This document shows positions 26,985-38,000 of a stretch of 64,000 nt of DNA, one piece after another. Every line of letters starts with the position of its first letter. The first letter of the stretch is position 1. Both the position numbers and the translations under genes were made by a program. The notes under the pieces were generated by a model, which did not search any database, was not told the DNA's origin, and worked only from the letters and a program-made list of their open reading frames with translations. Source of the stretch: Thalassomonas sp. M1454 (GTDB lineage Bacteria > Pseudomonadota > Gammaproteobacteria > Enterobacterales > Alteromonadaceae); NCBI RefSeq assembly GCF_007097525.1, contig NZ_VKDD01000004.1, positions 1 to 64,000 of the forward strand. Direction: 5' to 3'.

Positions 26985-28334
26985 CTAACGCATAGTAACG
27001 AACTCTTCAGCAGCCGTAGGATGGATAGCGATAGTATTATCAAAGTCTGCTTTAGTGGCACCCATTTTAACCGCTACAGCAAAACCTTGTAGCATTTCGT
27101 CACTACCTAAACCAATACAGTGCATACCAACGATTTTTTCATTGCTACCTTGGCAAATAAGTTTCATACGACACGGTTGGCGGTGTTGCGTAACAGCTGT
27201 ATACATTGAGGTAAATTGCGATGTATAAACCTTAATGTCTTCATCACCATATTGTTCAACGGCTTGCTTTTCAGTTAAACCAATTGTGCCAATAGTAGGG
27301 TGCGAGAATACAACGGTAGGGATCAGGTTGTAGTCTAAGTGCAAGTCAGTTTGACCGTTAAATAAACGCTCTGATAATCGACGTCCAGCTGCAACAGCAA
27401 CAGGAGTTAATTGTGCTCGGCCAGTGTTATCACCAACGGCATAGATGTTAGCCACACTAGTATTTTGGAATTTATCAGTTTCAATAAAGCCACGTGCGTT
27501 TGTGGTTAAACCAGCAGCTTCAAGATTAATGTTATCTGTTGCTGGCTCACGGCCAATAGCCCAAATCAATGTATCAACGGTGATCGCTTCACCACTTTCT
27601 AATTCAAGCGTTAAGCTGCCATCAGCATTTTTAATTACTTCTTTTGGTGTGCATTGTGTTTTTAATGTTGGCCCTTCCGCAGCCATAATTTCTACTAAAG
27701 TATCGGACATCATATCGTCAAACTCGCGCAGTGGCTTATGCTTACGAACTAGTAGTGTTGTGTCACTGCCAAGTGCATTTAATACTCCGGCAATTTCAAC
27801 GGCAATATAACCTGCACCAACAACAGCAACACGTTTTGGTTGTTCTGTTAAGGCAAAAAATCCGTCAGATGTTATACCATGCTCAGCACCCGGAATAGTT
27901 GGCACAGTTGGTCGGCCGCCAGTAGCGATTAAGATATGGTCGGCAGTGTAAACTTCACCATTAACTTCGATTGCATTTTTGCCGACAAATTTACCAAAGC
28001 CATTGATAACCGTAACGTTGTTTTTTGCTAAGCCACTATCGTATGAAGCATGGATACGTGAGATATAAGCTTCGCGACTTTCAACTAACTTGGCCCAGTC
28101 TAACTTTCCGGCAGTTAAATCAAAACCGTAATCGTCTGAGTAATGAACGGCATCAGCAATTTGTCCGGCATACCACATTACCTTTTTCGGTACACAACCC
28201 ACATTTACACAAGTGCCACCTAAAGCTTTCGCTTCAATAATTGCACATTTTTTTCCATGCATTGCTGCTCTGTTGATTGAAGCAATTCCGCCACTACCTG
28301 CACCTAGTGCAATATAGTCAAAATGTTGAGTCAT
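26985..28334 (-). CDS. gor: Glutathione-disulfide reductase
   Basis: 449 aa. NADPH-dependent flavoenzyme restoring reduced glutathione in the cytoplasm. The N-terminal FAD motif GAGSGG (residues 11-16), redox-active pair C42/C47 in [18 protein letters not shown]-site GAGYIAVE, and C-terminal HPTAAEEF supplying the catalytic His-Glu are all present. Length equals E. coli Gor (450 aa). It has its own terminator and is divergent from the downstream symporter gene. Confidence 0.96.
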   Translation of the reverse strand: MTQHFDYIALGAGSGGIASINRAAMHGKKCAIIEAKALGGTCVNVGCVPKKVMWYAGQIADAVHYSDDYGFDLTAGKLDWAKLVESREAYISRIHASYDSGLAKNNVTVINGFGKFVGKNAIEVNGEVYTADHILIATGGRPTVPTIPGAEHGITSDGFFALTEQPKRVAVVGAGYIAVEIAGVLNALGSDTTLLVRKHKPLREFDDMMSDTLVEIMAAEGPTLKTQCTPKEVIKNADGSLTLELESGEAITVDTLIWAIGREPATDNINLEAAGLTTNARGFIETDKFQNTSVANIYAVGDNTGRAQLTPVAVAAGRRLSERLFNGQTDLHLDYNLIPTVVFSHPTIGTIGLTEKQAVEQYGDEDIKVYTSQFTSMYTAVTQHRQPCRMKLICQGSNEKIVGMHCIGLGSDEMLQGFAVAVKMGATKADFDNTIAIHPTAAEEFVTMR

Positions 28335-28652
28335 GTATTTCTCCGAAAAGGTCTAGCACTAAGTTAATTAGTGAAATTTGTATATCAATATTATCTTTAC
28401 TATTTGATGCTTAGTTACCCAAAACTCAAGGGCAAAGATAATTTATTTAAATGGGCTATTATTAATTCTAATCAGCTTCATTTAATCAATGACCTAAACT
28501 ATAGCAAAATAATTCCAAATTATTTTATGGGGTTACATAATGAAACACTTACCATGAAAAAATATGATTAGTATCAAACAAGTCGATTTATGCACAGTGC
28601 TACTATCGATGAAATCTTTATATTAATTTTAATTAACCCAATCGAGCAAATT
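28335..28652. other. Divergent intergenic region, gor / dicarboxylate symporter
   Basis: 318 bp, AT-rich. A 66-codon open frame at 28371-28571 has no ribosome site or coding character. Promoters for both flanking genes must lie here, but I cannot place them confidently. Confidence 0.4.
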
Positions 28653-29885
28653 ATGACACAAGCAAAGCAAGGCCTTATGCACAACATTGGATTACAAGTG
28701 GTTATTGCCATGGTCATTGGTGCAGCAGTTGGTGCATTTATGGGCGAAAGTGGTTCTATGTTTAAACCACTAGGAACCATATTTATACAGCTAATTACCA
28801 TGTTAGTGATTCCTTTGGTGGCGGTATCAATTATTTCTGGTGCTGCAAATTTAGGTGCTAGCCCGCAAGCAGGTAAAGTTGGTTTTGGTACCTTACTATT
28901 CTTTATGGCAACCTCGGCTTTAGCGGTTTTTCTAGCTATTGTGTTAGGTGTGGTATTTGAACCTGGAGTCGGCGTTGACACTTCAGGGGTATCAAGTATG
29001 TTTGCCAATACTTATGCCGATAAAGGCGAAGTTCCTGGCTTCTTCGATACTATTATTAGCATGATCCCGAGCAATATCTTTGTATCTTTAAATGGCAGCA
29101 ACATATTACAAATCATAGTGTTTTGTATGTTCTTTGGTATCGCTATTGCTAAAGTAGGTAACGAAGGTTCTAAGCATTTCTTAATTGGTGTTAATACCAT
29201 TATCGATGCTTTCGTTTGGATGATTAACAAAGTGATGATCATTGCACCTATTGGTGTGTTTGGTTTAATGGCTGACGCTGTTGGCACCTTTGGTTTTGAA
29301 GTTTTAGCTATTATCTTGAAACTGGTTGTGGTGTTTGTTATCGCGATTATCATTTTTGGTTTTGTCGTTTACCCACTATTAGTTAAATTATTCTCAGACG
29401 TACCTGCGCGTGAGTTCATGTCTAAAATGAAGAAACCACAAGCAGTAGCATTATCAACAGCATCTTCAATGGCTACTTTACCGGTAACTTTGGAAGTATG
29501 TGAAAAAGAAATGAACGTATCCAATTCTGTTGCTTCATTTGTATTGCCGTTAGGGGCAACAATAAACATGAGTGGTAATGCGATTTATTACGGCTTAGTG
29601 GCTATTTTCTTTGCGCAAATGTTTGGTGTTGAATTAAGCTTTGCCGCTTATGTAGCAATTATTTTCACTTCAACTATTGGTGCTATTGGCCAAGCCGGTG
29701 TTCCTGGTCCATCGTTTTTGGTGGTTGCAGTATTATTAGCTGCAGGTATTCCAATTGAAGGCTTACCATTATTATTTGCCTTAGATAGAATTTTCGACAT
29801 GATCCGCACCTCGTTAAATATCACCGGCGATGCTGTATGTGCTGTTATTATGGATAAAGTGGTTAAGTCATCTGCTGCTAAATAA
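28653..29885 (+). CDS. Dicarboxylate/amino acid:cation symporter (DAACS family)
   Basis: 410 aa, eight membrane helices plus two re-entrant loops in the glutamate-transporter fold. The second hairpin region contains the conserved serine-rich stretch STASSMATLP, then LPLGATINMSGNAIYY and GVPGPSFLVV, and the ligand-binding DRIFDMIRTSLNITGDA. Imports glutamate, aspartate or C4-dicarboxylates with Na+ or H+. Start at ATG 28653 fits the family. An upstream frame from 28590 adds 21 residues not typical of the N-terminus. Stand-alone gene with a strong terminator. Confidence 0.92.
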   Translation: MTQAKQGLMHNIGLQVVIAMVIGAAVGAFMGESGSMFKPLGTIFIQLITMLVIPLVAVSIISGAANLGASPQAGKVGFGTLLFFMATSALAVFLAIVLGVVFEPGVGVDTSGVSSMFANTYADKGEVPGFFDTIISMIPSNIFVSLNGSNILQIIVFCMFFGIAIAKVGNEGSKHFLIGVNTIIDAFVWMINKVMIIAPIGVFGLMADAVGTFGFEVLAIILKLVVVFVIAIIIFGFVVYPLLVKLFSDVPAREFMSKMKKPQAVALSTASSMATLPVTLEVCEKEMNVSNSVASFVLPLGATINMSGNAIYYGLVAIFFAQMFGVELSFAAYVAIIFTSTIGAIGQAGVPGPSFLVVAVLLAAGIPIEGLPLLFALDRIFDMIRTSLNITGDAVCAVIMDKVVKSSAAK

Positions 29886-29913
29886 GCTTAGTAGTTAAAT
29901 CTGCAAAGTAATT

Positions 29914-29950
29914 AAAGGCATTAGGATTTTATCCTAATGCCTTTAATTTT
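29914..29950. terminator. Strong hairpin terminator after the DAACS symporter
   Basis: 14-bp perfect stem AAAGGCATTAGGAT / ATCCTAATGCCTTT with a TTT loop, followed by AATTTTTA. It lies 29 nt after the symporter stop. Confidence 0.85.
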
Positions 29951-30018
29951 TATTGGCCCTTGATAAATACCTGCAAAGGTCTTATTTCTATATCATCATT
30001 TACAACAAAAGAATTCCT

Positions 30019-32061
30019 ATGAGCAATCCGTTATTAACGAAAACAGACCTTCCTGAATTTTCAAAAATTAAACCTGAGCATATTAAACCTGCGGTAGAAC
30101 AAGCAATTAGCGATGGTAAAAAAGCCATCGAAGCAGTTGTTGCCTTAGATGTACCTTATACATGGGATAATTTAGTTGCTCATTTAGATGAAGTTGATGA
30201 CCAGCTTGAGCGTATGTGGTCACCAGTGTCGCACATGAATTCTGTGGTAAATACTGATGAGTTACGAGATGCGTACGATTCATGTTTAGCTATGCTTTCT
30301 GAATACGGTACTTGGGTTGGCCAGCATCAAGGCTTGTTTAATGCTTACCAACAATTAGCCGACAGTCCAGCCTATTTAGATTTAAATTCAGCGCAGCAAA
30401 AAGTTATCAAAAATGCACTACGCGACTTTAAACTTTCTGGTATTGCATTGCCGGAAGATGAACAAAAACGTTACGGCGAAATCCAAACAGCGCTGTCAGA
30501 GTTAGCCTCTAAATTTAGCAATAACTTGCTTGATGCTACAGGTGCTTTCACCGTTAATATTACCGATGAAAGTGAATTATCTGGCTTACCTGAAAGTGCT
30601 CTAGCTGGCGCTAAGCAATTAGCCGAGTCACAAGACAAAGAAGGTTGGTTATTTACTTTAGATATTCCAAGCTACTTACCTATTATGATGTATGGGGATA
30701 ATGCCGACTTGCGTGAAAAAATGTACGTGGCTTATGTTACCCGAGCATCTGATCAAGGACCAAATGCAGGTGAATTTGATAACTCAGAATTTATTAGTGA
30801 AACATTAAAATTACGCCATGAAGTGGCTAATTTATTAGGCTTTGCTAACTACGCAGAAGAGTCTTTAGCAACAAAAATGGCTGAAAACACTTCGCAAGTC
30901 TTAAGCTTTTTAGAAGATTTAGCGCAAAAATCAAAAGCACAAGGTGGTGAAGATTTAGCGCAACTGCAAGAGTTTGCTAAACAAGCTTATGGAGTAGAGC
31001 AACTTAATCCTTGGGACTTAGCCTATTACAGCGAAAAGTTAAAACAAGAAAAGTACTCTATTTCAGATGAAGACTTGCGCCCTTATTTCCCAGAAGATAA
31101 AGTGATTGCTGGCTTATTTGAAGTTGTACATCGCTTATATGGCTTAGAAATTAAACCGCGTGCTGGCGTTGATGTTTGGCATAAAGACGTAAGCTTCTTT
31201 GATGTATTCGACGTTGATGGCAATTTACGTGGTAGCTTTTATTTAGATTTATATGCACGTGAGAAAAAACGTGGCGGAGCTTGGATGGCCGACTGTGTAG
31301 GTCGTCGCGCACTTACTGACAACACCGTACAACTTCCCGTTGCATTCTTAACTTGTAACTTTACTAAGCCAGTTGGTGATAAACCGGCATTATTTACTCA
31401 TGACGAAGTCGTTACTTTATTCCATGAATTTGGTCATGGCTTACACCATATGCTTACGCAAGTTAATGAAGCTTCGGTTGCTGGTATTAATGGCGTTCCT
31501 TGGGATGCAGTAGAATTACCAAGTCAGTTTTTAGAGAACTGGTGTTGGGAGCCAGAAGCGTTAGCATTCTTATCTTCTCACTTTGAAACGGGTGAAGCAT
31601 TGCCACAAGCTATGCTTGATAAAATGTTGGCAGCGAAAAACTTCCAGTCAGCTATGCAAATGCTACGTCAGTTAGAATTTAGTATTTTTGACTTTAAAAT
31701 CCATGCTAACTATGACGCAAGCAAAGGCGACCAAGTACAAGCTATTTTAGATGAGGTTCGTGCTCAATACGCGGTAGTTAAAGCGCCTGAATTTAATCGC
31801 TTCCAGCACAGCTTTGGTCATATTTTTGCTGGCGGTTATGCGGCAGGTTATTACTCATATAAATGGGCGGAAGTGTTATCTGCAGATGCATTTTCTCGCT
31901 TTGAAGAAGAAGGTATATTCAACCGTGATACGGGTAAAGCATTCTTAGAATGTGTACTTGAAAAAGGTGGTTCAGCTGAGCCAATGGAGCTATTTAAAGC
32001 ATTCCGCGGGCGCGAGCCAAAAGTTGATGCCTTACTGCGACACTGTGGTATCGGTGCATAA
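30019..32061 (+). CDS. prlC: Oligopeptidase A (M3 zinc metallopeptidase)
   Basis: 680 aa, matching E. coli PrlC (680 aa). Cytoplasmic endopeptidase degrading signal peptides and other oligopeptides. The zinc motif HEFGH is at residues 469-473 (LFHEFGHGLHHML), followed by the third ligand region (ENWCWEPEAL). The FDFKIH and SYKWAEVLSADAF blocks are typical of the family. Start at ATG 30019, preceded by AAAGAA; the frame extends upstream to 29953, through the previous terminator, and cannot be coding there. Confidence 0.96.
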   Translation: MSNPLLTKTDLPEFSKIKPEHIKPAVEQAISDGKKAIEAVVALDVPYTWDNLVAHLDEVDDQLERMWSPVSHMNSVVNTDELRDAYDSCLAMLSEYGTWVGQHQGLFNAYQQLADSPAYLDLNSAQQKVIKNALRDFKLSGIALPEDEQKRYGEIQTALSELASKFSNNLLDATGAFTVNITDESELSGLPESALAGAKQLAESQDKEGWLFTLDIPSYLPIMMYGDNADLREKMYVAYVTRASDQGPNAGEFDNSEFISETLKLRHEVANLLGFANYAEESLATKMAENTSQVLSFLEDLAQKSKAQGGEDLAQLQEFAKQAYGVEQLNPWDLAYYSEKLKQEKYSISDEDLRPYFPEDKVIAGLFEVVHRLYGLEIKPRAGVDVWHKDVSFFDVFDVDGNLRGSFYLDLYAREKKRGGAWMADCVGRRALTDNTVQLPVAFLTCNFTKPVGDKPALFTHDEVVTLFHEFGHGLHHMLTQVNEASVAGINGVPWDAVELPSQFLENWCWEPEALAFLSSHFETGEALPQAMLDKMLAAKNFQSAMQMLRQLEFSIFDFKIHANYDASKGDQVQAILDEVRAQYAVVKAPEFNRFQHSFGHIFAGGYAAGYYSYKWAEVLSADAFSRFEEEGIFNRDTGKAFLECVLEKGGSAEPMELFKAFRGREPKVDALLRHCGIGA

Positions 32062-32088
32062 TCTAAGTAAAACATAAGTGTTTTCAAG

Positions 32089-32121
32089 AGCCCTGAATTA
32101 GCATTAATTCAGGGCTTTTTA
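32089..32121 (+). terminator. Rho-independent terminator of prlC
   Basis: 12-bp stem AGCCCTGAATTA / TAATTCAGGGCT, 4-nt loop, then TTTTTATT; 28 nt after the prlC stop. Confidence 0.9.
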
Positions 32122-32245
32122 TTATGTCTAGCAATGGTAAGGTGTAAATCTATTGTTCCAAGCCTTTTGCTACTAAATCATCTACAAACTCTGTATTTTC
32201 TTACTTGTTTGTTATGATTGCGCAAATTTTTTGCGTGAGTAATGA

Positions 32246-33334
32246 ATGTACGATTTTATTGTTGTCGGTGGTAGCCAAGCAGGCTTAGCCATGGGGTATC
32301 ACTTAAAACAGTTAGGTTTCAACTTTATTATTGTTGATAGCGCTGATGAAATTGGTCGTGCTTGGCTTTCTCGCTGGGACTCTTTAACATTGTTCACGCC
32401 TAAAAAATATAACGCGCTACCTGGAATGAAATTTGAAGGGGACCGTGAATACCCCAATAAGCATGATGTAGCCGATTACTTAAAGCGCTATGTAAAGACT
32501 TTTGATTTACCCGTGCAATTAAATACTAAGGTTTTATCGGTTGATAAAAATGCTGATATTTACCAAGTACATACCAATACAGATGTGCTGCAATGTCGTA
32601 ACTTGGTTGTTGCTACAGGCCCATTTCACACACCATTTATTCCTAACTTTGCTAAAGATATATGTAGCAGTATTAAACAAGTACATAGCCGAGATTATGT
32701 TAGCCCTGCCGAGCTTAATCAGGGTGATACATTAGTTGTTGGCGGTGGTGATTCGGGCGTGCAAATACTGGCAGAGGTTGCTGATAGCGGTTGTGCAGCA
32801 TATAGCTCTGGCGTTACTAGTACGGCATCATTACCACAAACTTTGTTTGGCAAAACCTTATGGTGGTGGCTAAAATCGTTAGGGATTTTGTCATTATCGC
32901 GCTATTCCTATTTAGGCAAACAAATTAAAAAACGTATGCAGCCAGTTATTGGTACTAACGTTAAAGCCCTTCTTGCCCGCGATAATGTTAAGGCATTAGG
33001 CCGTACTTTAAGTGCTAATGGTACAGAGCTTACATTTAGCGACGCCAAAGTTTCATCAATAAAAAATATTATTTGGGCAACTGGATATAAACCAGATTTT
33101 TCTTGGTTAAGTGGTGAAGGCCTTGAAGATATTAAATTTACTGATGATGGTTATCCAAGTAATTATCGGGGTATTGGCGATACCCAAGGTATGTATTTTA
33201 TTGGGTTACCTTGGATGCATACACGCGGCTCTGCTACCTTAGGTGGCGTTGGCGTTGATGCTCAATATCTAGCGCATCATATTGCTCAGCAAATTCAAGT
33301 AGCAGATGAGGAGCTAATTAACTGCACTGTCTAG
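32246..33334 (+). CDS. FMO/CzcO-like flavoprotein oxidoreductase
   Basis: 362 aa. Two dinucleotide-binding motifs: GGSQAG near residue 8 for FAD and GGGDSG near residue 165 for NAD(P)H. The sequence EIGRAWLSRWDSLTLFTP is typical of flavin-containing monooxygenase-like and CzcO proteins. ATGPFHTPFIP and WATGYKPDFSW are the family's ATG motifs. It probably oxidises a small N- or S-containing compound or acts as a reductase. Substrate cannot be inferred; proteins annotated CzcO are not necessarily metal-related. Stand-alone gene; next gene 87 nt away with its own ribosome site. Confidence 0.82.
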   Translation: MYDFIVVGGSQAGLAMGYHLKQLGFNFIIVDSADEIGRAWLSRWDSLTLFTPKKYNALPGMKFEGDREYPNKHDVADYLKRYVKTFDLPVQLNTKVLSVDKNADIYQVHTNTDVLQCRNLVVATGPFHTPFIPNFAKDICSSIKQVHSRDYVSPAELNQGDTLVVGGGDSGVQILAEVADSGCAAYSSGVTSTASLPQTLFGKTLWWWLKSLGILSLSRYSYLGKQIKKRMQPVIGTNVKALLARDNVKALGRTLSANGTELTFSDAKVSSIKNIIWATGYKPDFSWLSGEGLEDIKFTDDGYPSNYRGIGDTQGMYFIGLPWMHTRGSATLGGVGVDAQYLAHHIAQQIQVADEELINCTV

Positions 33335-33421
33335 TTTTCGTGGCTGCTAATACATTCTTTCTATTTAAATTCTAACGCTTTACCTTTAAAATGATTTTAC
33401 AAAAAATCATGAGGTAGAGTT

Positions 33422-34138
33422 TTGGAAAAGTTAGCAGCGATATATCAGCGAGCATTAGAGCGTAAAGGGGGCGAAGAACAGCTTGAGCTTTTACTTACTC
33501 CTTATCAAACTTTAACCAATTCAACTGCCGAGTTAGCTGCTTTAGGCCATGATCGTTTTTTAGCTGAATTTACTAAGAAAGTTTTCCAATCAGGCTTTGT
33601 GTGGCGTGTTGTTGAAAATAAGTGGCCGGGCTTTGAAGAACATTTTTTTGACTTTAATATTGAAAAAATATTAATGATGTCCGATGAAATGTTAGAGACC
33701 AAAGCGCAAGATCCTAAAATTATTCGCAATTTTAATAAAGTTAAAACCATTAAAGCTAATGCCCATATGATTTATGACGTAAATCTTGAGCAAGGCGACT
33801 TTGCCAAGTTTATTGCTAACTGGCCGAGCGAAGATATTATTGGCTTGTGGGCATTTTTAAAAAAGCACGGTCAACGTTTAGGTGGTAATACTGGCCCGTA
33901 CGCTTTGCGCGCGTTAGGTAAAGATACTTTCTTATTGGGTCGTGATGTTGAAAGTTACTTCCGCAACTACGATTTGATCAGTGGCGGTATCAACACCAAG
34001 TCGAGTTTAAATACAATTCAAGCCTGTTTTAATGATTGGCAGCAACAAAGCGGCTATAGTTTAATGAAAATAAGTCGCCTTATTGCCTTAAGTATTGGCG
34101 ATAACTATTTACACGCAGAACAAGTTGAAAGCAATTAA
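33422..34138 (+). CDS. DNA-3-methyladenine glycosylase I-like protein (Tag family)
   Basis: 238 aa. Resembles the Tag family of HhH-GPD base-excision glycosylases. The segment [29 protein letters not shown] and the region around [17 protein letters not shown] correspond to the Tag helical core. It is longer than E. coli Tag (187 aa), and I do not see the zinc-binding Cys/His set of that enzyme. It may act on another lesion or be a divergent subfamily. Start is TTG at 33422, supported by GAGG at 33411-33414. Its stop overlaps the rsmJ start (TAATG), so the two are translationally coupled. Confidence 0.72.
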   Translation: MEKLAAIYQRALERKGGEEQLELLLTPYQTLTNSTAELAALGHDRFLAEFTKKVFQSGFVWRVVENKWPGFEEHFFDFNIEKILMMSDEMLETKAQDPKIIRNFNKVKTIKANAHMIYDVNLEQGDFAKFIANWPSEDIIGLWAFLKKHGQRLGGNTGPYALRALGKDTFLLGRDVESYFRNYDLISGGINTKSSLNTIQACFNDWQQQSGYSLMKISRLIALSIGDNYLHAEQVESN

Positions 34139-35001
34139 TGTCAAAGTCACCGTCATCACATAGCTCTTCTTTTCACTCGCCAAAGTCATCAGATTCAGTT
34201 GCTGTTACTAAAGAAAGTGCCCACTGTATTGTTTTTGCCGATAGCTTTAATAATTTAATGCGCGCTGAAAATGTAGCACAAAAGTGGGGATTGCCTTTTG
34301 GTGGTGAGCTGCGAGATTTAAATAAAGTTAAAAGTGCGTTCTATTTATTGTCTACCGATGAGCAACTGCAACTGTATAAAACCGATGAACCTAAACTAGG
34401 TGCCATTGTCGTGGATTTTGTTGGTGGCGCAGTAGCCCATCGCCGCAAATTTGGTGGTGGTCGAGGACAAGATATTGCTAAAGCAATAGGCTTAAAGCAT
34501 GGTTTTGAGCCCAATGTACTTGATGCTACTGCAGGCCTTGGTCGTGATGCTTTTTTATTGGCAAGCCTTGGCTGTAAAGTGACTATGATGGAGCGACAAT
34601 TACCGGTTGCCGCATTGCTTGATGACGGTCTTGAACGCGGTAAAAATGATGCTGAATTAGGGGGATGGCTCGAGCAGCGTTTATCGTTAATTAATGAATC
34701 ATCGATTGAAGGTATGGAAAAGCTTAGTGATATTGATGTTGTTTATTTAGATCCTATGTATCCACACCGTGAAAAATCGGCTGCGGTAAAAAAAGAAATG
34801 CGCGTGTTTCAAACCTTAGTCGGTAGCGACCCCGATGCCGATGACTTACTTGATAAAGCGTTAGCATTAGCTAAGTATCGAGTGGTAGTTAAGCGCCCCA
34901 GCTATGCCGAACCTTTAAATGGCAAAAAGCCATCAACAAGCATTAAGATGAAAAAAAATCGCTTTGATGTCTACGTTAATCAAGGCATTCCTAAACATTA
35001 A
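34138..35001 (+). CDS. rsmJ: 16S rRNA m2G1516 methyltransferase RsmJ
   Basis: 287 aa. SAM-dependent methyltransferase that modifies G1516 of 16S rRNA. The SAM-binding region is [19 protein letters not shown], and the catalytic block is [16 protein letters not shown], as in E. coli RsmJ (YhiQ, 250 aa). There is an extra Ser-rich N-terminus of ~25 residues. The ATG overlaps the stop of the glycosylase-like gene by one base, so the two form an operon. Ends at a strong terminator. Confidence 0.93.
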   Translation: MSKSPSSHSSSFHSPKSSDSVAVTKESAHCIVFADSFNNLMRAENVAQKWGLPFGGELRDLNKVKSAFYLLSTDEQLQLYKTDEPKLGAIVVDFVGGAVAHRRKFGGGRGQDIAKAIGLKHGFEPNVLDATAGLGRDAFLLASLGCKVTMMERQLPVAALLDDGLERGKNDAELGGWLEQRLSLINESSIEGMEKLSDIDVVYLDPMYPHREKSAAVKKEMRVFQTLVGSDPDADDLLDKALALAKYRVVVKRPSYAEPLNGKKPSTSIKMKKNRFDVYVNQGIPKH

Positions 35002-35022
35002 TATGTTAACGTTTAGATAATC

Positions 35023-35050
35023 AAAACCCCGTCATTAAGTCGGGGTTTTA
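35023..35050. terminator. Bidirectional terminator between rsmJ and RCC1-like lipoprotein gene
   Basis: Stem AAAACCCCG / CGGGGTTTT with a 9-nt loop. The A-run and T-run serve rsmJ on the plus strand and the convergent lipoprotein gene on the minus strand. Confidence 0.85.
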
Positions 35051-35063
35051 TTGCTAATCTTTA

Positions 35064-38000
35064 CTAGTTACCTGTAGGTTGTGTAATGCTTAAATCGATT
35101 GCATGCATGGTATCTAAATCGCCCCAACTGATAAAAGCACCATCTGTTTTTTCAATCAGTATTGAATACTCAAGTACCCAAACATTAGCGACATTTGAAA
35201 TTTGCTTAATAACTTGTTCTTCTCCATTGTCGTTTAACCACAATACACTTAATACATTATTAGAAGTTAAGTAGGCATAGTGTCTGTGCTGCCACAAATA
35301 AATAAGTTCCTTGATATCGGTATGCTTTAATGTTTGACCGCTTTCGTTTACCTGAAATAATTCTTTATTATCGGTTAGAATGAGAGTATCGAAACTTGGA
35401 ATTGTAAATGCAGTTATAACTGCAGTTGGTATGTCGTTTATATATTGAAACTGGTCGTCATAAAGACTGCTACCAAAAGCAAAGTTTTGGCCTTCAAGCG
35501 TTGTGGCAATAAACCCGCGTGTCGTATAGGTAACGCTTTCAAAGTCATCTCTTTCTGAAAGTGATGCGGGAATGGTCGCTGTTTTAATGCTTTGAACCTG
35601 CTTATTGGTATTAAGTGCCACAACACCCGCATGCCTTTGACCGTAAACTTCAGCTATATCTTCGTATACTTGTACTGAATAAAGCCCGCCAAATTTAACT
35701 AATTTATTGTCAGCTGTTAAGGCATAAAACTCTTGCTCAAAATAGAATATATCATTAACCTTTTGCAAAGCATTATTGATTGCAGCTATTTCATGTTCAG
35801 GGTAATAATTGTTGATTGTATGTTTAAGCCAATGACTAACACTGCCATCTTGATGTATAAATACAATACCATCATAAGTTGACGATACTACTTTCTTAAC
35901 ATCGGTTAAGCTTGCGACAAAGGTGGAAAAGCCTTCAGTTGGCTCATCACTGTCTGGTAACCTCTCGTAATAAACGTTACCAGTAGCTAAAACAGCTAAA
36001 ATAGCGTGATCGTAATAGCCAAAACTCACAACATTGTTCAATTCTCTGATTTTTTTAGGTAAAGATGGCCCTCTGATAGCATGTAATTTACCTTTGTCGG
36101 TTAACATTACTGTACTTGAACTAATATGCTGCATACTCACAGGTTGGCTAATATTGTCTTGAATATAATTTGATTGTGCACCACCAATAATAAATTCTCC
36201 ACTGGTTGTGATTGCCGCAAAATTATTGTTATTAGAAAAAGCCAATCTTGCGATTTCTTTATCTTGAGTATCGCTATTAAGTTCAGAAAACAATCCCCAA
36301 CTGTAAGCTCGATTGTTGTTATCTAACGCCCAGAAAACCCCGTTTTCTACAAAAATATCTTTAATATTTGCCAGCTTTTCAGCGGCTGTTATTAACGCTA
36401 GTAGCTTGTGGTGATGAATAGGCACTATTTCTCCCCACATTATTACATTGCCATCTTGGGTTAAGGCTGCAAACATACCACTATCACCAATAACTTTTTT
36501 GAGGTCAATGAGCTTATCGGTTACATTAAAGTATTCACTCTGATAAGAAAATCTCCCCCAAGAAAAAGCAGTCTTTTGTTTGGTGAAAGCCGTAAGGGCA
36601 GAGCCACTATCAACTATGTAGTCAATATCGTGGAGTTTATCTTGTACGCTGCTAGAATCCCCACCCTCTGAAGCTCTCCCTGCGGTTGTTACTTCACCGG
36701 TCTCGCTAATGACCGTTATAGGTGATAAAAGCCCCTTTCTGAATAACTTCATTGGTTGTTTAAGATCGTCTAAAACAGAATAATCATCAAGGGAGTCTTT
36801 ATAACCTAAAAAGCGACTATTATTATCCTCATCTGTTATTATCAATCCAGCATTGCTGGTTATTACTTGGGTGATATTTACAAATGGTTCAATCGAAAAT
36901 GCGGGCTCTCCCCAGATTAAAAGTGTTTTATCTTTTTTCAGGGCAGCAAACACAAAATCGGTGGTATAAATGTGTTCAATATTTACCAATTGCTGATTTA
37001 TTTCATTAATGGTTAATACTGGCTCGCCATAGAAACTGGTGTTTGTACTATAAGTGATGGCAGTGTTATCTTGCTTGAGTAACGTGACACCAAGCGGGTT
37101 AACAATAACGTCTTTAACATTGGCGATAGGTTCTTTTGGTAACTCTAGTCCAGTAAAATTCTTATATCCCCAAATAACAACACTATTATCTTCACGTAGG
37201 GCCGCAAAGCCTGAACCATCATGGTGGGCATATATTTTGGAAACATTTTGTAAATACTGTTGCACATTGGATGAATCACCTCCACTTCTTGGATCTCCCC
37301 ATGTTGCAACACTACCGTCTTTGCGAATAGCTGAAAATGCTGATTTATTTGCAACAATAGCTTGGGCTGAATTTTTAGTGCTAACAGCAAAGTTATAAGT
37401 CAGGGTGTCATTTAGTGTAATGGTGGTTTGGGCTTTTGTAAGTGAAAAAGGTGATGATTTAACTCGAACAGTTAATAACTGTTCATTATTAATGGTACTT
37501 GACTCTGCTGAGAAGTTTCCTGAATCTATAGCATACTCACCCCCATCAATAGCGATACTAATAGGCTTTGTAATACCGGTAATAGTGATTGGGTCAGATT
37601 CTATCCATTGCTCGGGATCTACATCTGCTTTATTATTCAATACCAAGTTTTTCGGTGTTGTATTGTGTTTTGTGGTTACGGTAAAGCTAAAGCTTTTATC
37701 GCCAATAGCCAATTGCATGCTCTTTTCAGTAAAAGCTTGCTCAGAGGAACGTAATTTTAGGGTGATAGTTTGGTTGCTCTCGACGGTGCTTGGTGTGTCG
37801 ATAAAGCTTTGGTTGTTTATACTATACTGTCCGCCGATAACTGAAATATCTGTCTCGGTATTTATGCCTGTTACGGTTAAAACATCAGAATAAATATCGC
37901 TATTTAACTCAGCGTCAACAATTTTATCTATGTTAATACTATCGGGAGTTGTATCGATAATTTCAGGTGTTTTTTGAGTTTTATCAGAGCCAGCGCCACC

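Noticed and set aside
28574-29008. Frames antisense to the DAACS symporter
   Set aside because: Typical shadow of a hydrophobic coding region; the symporter is unmistakable.
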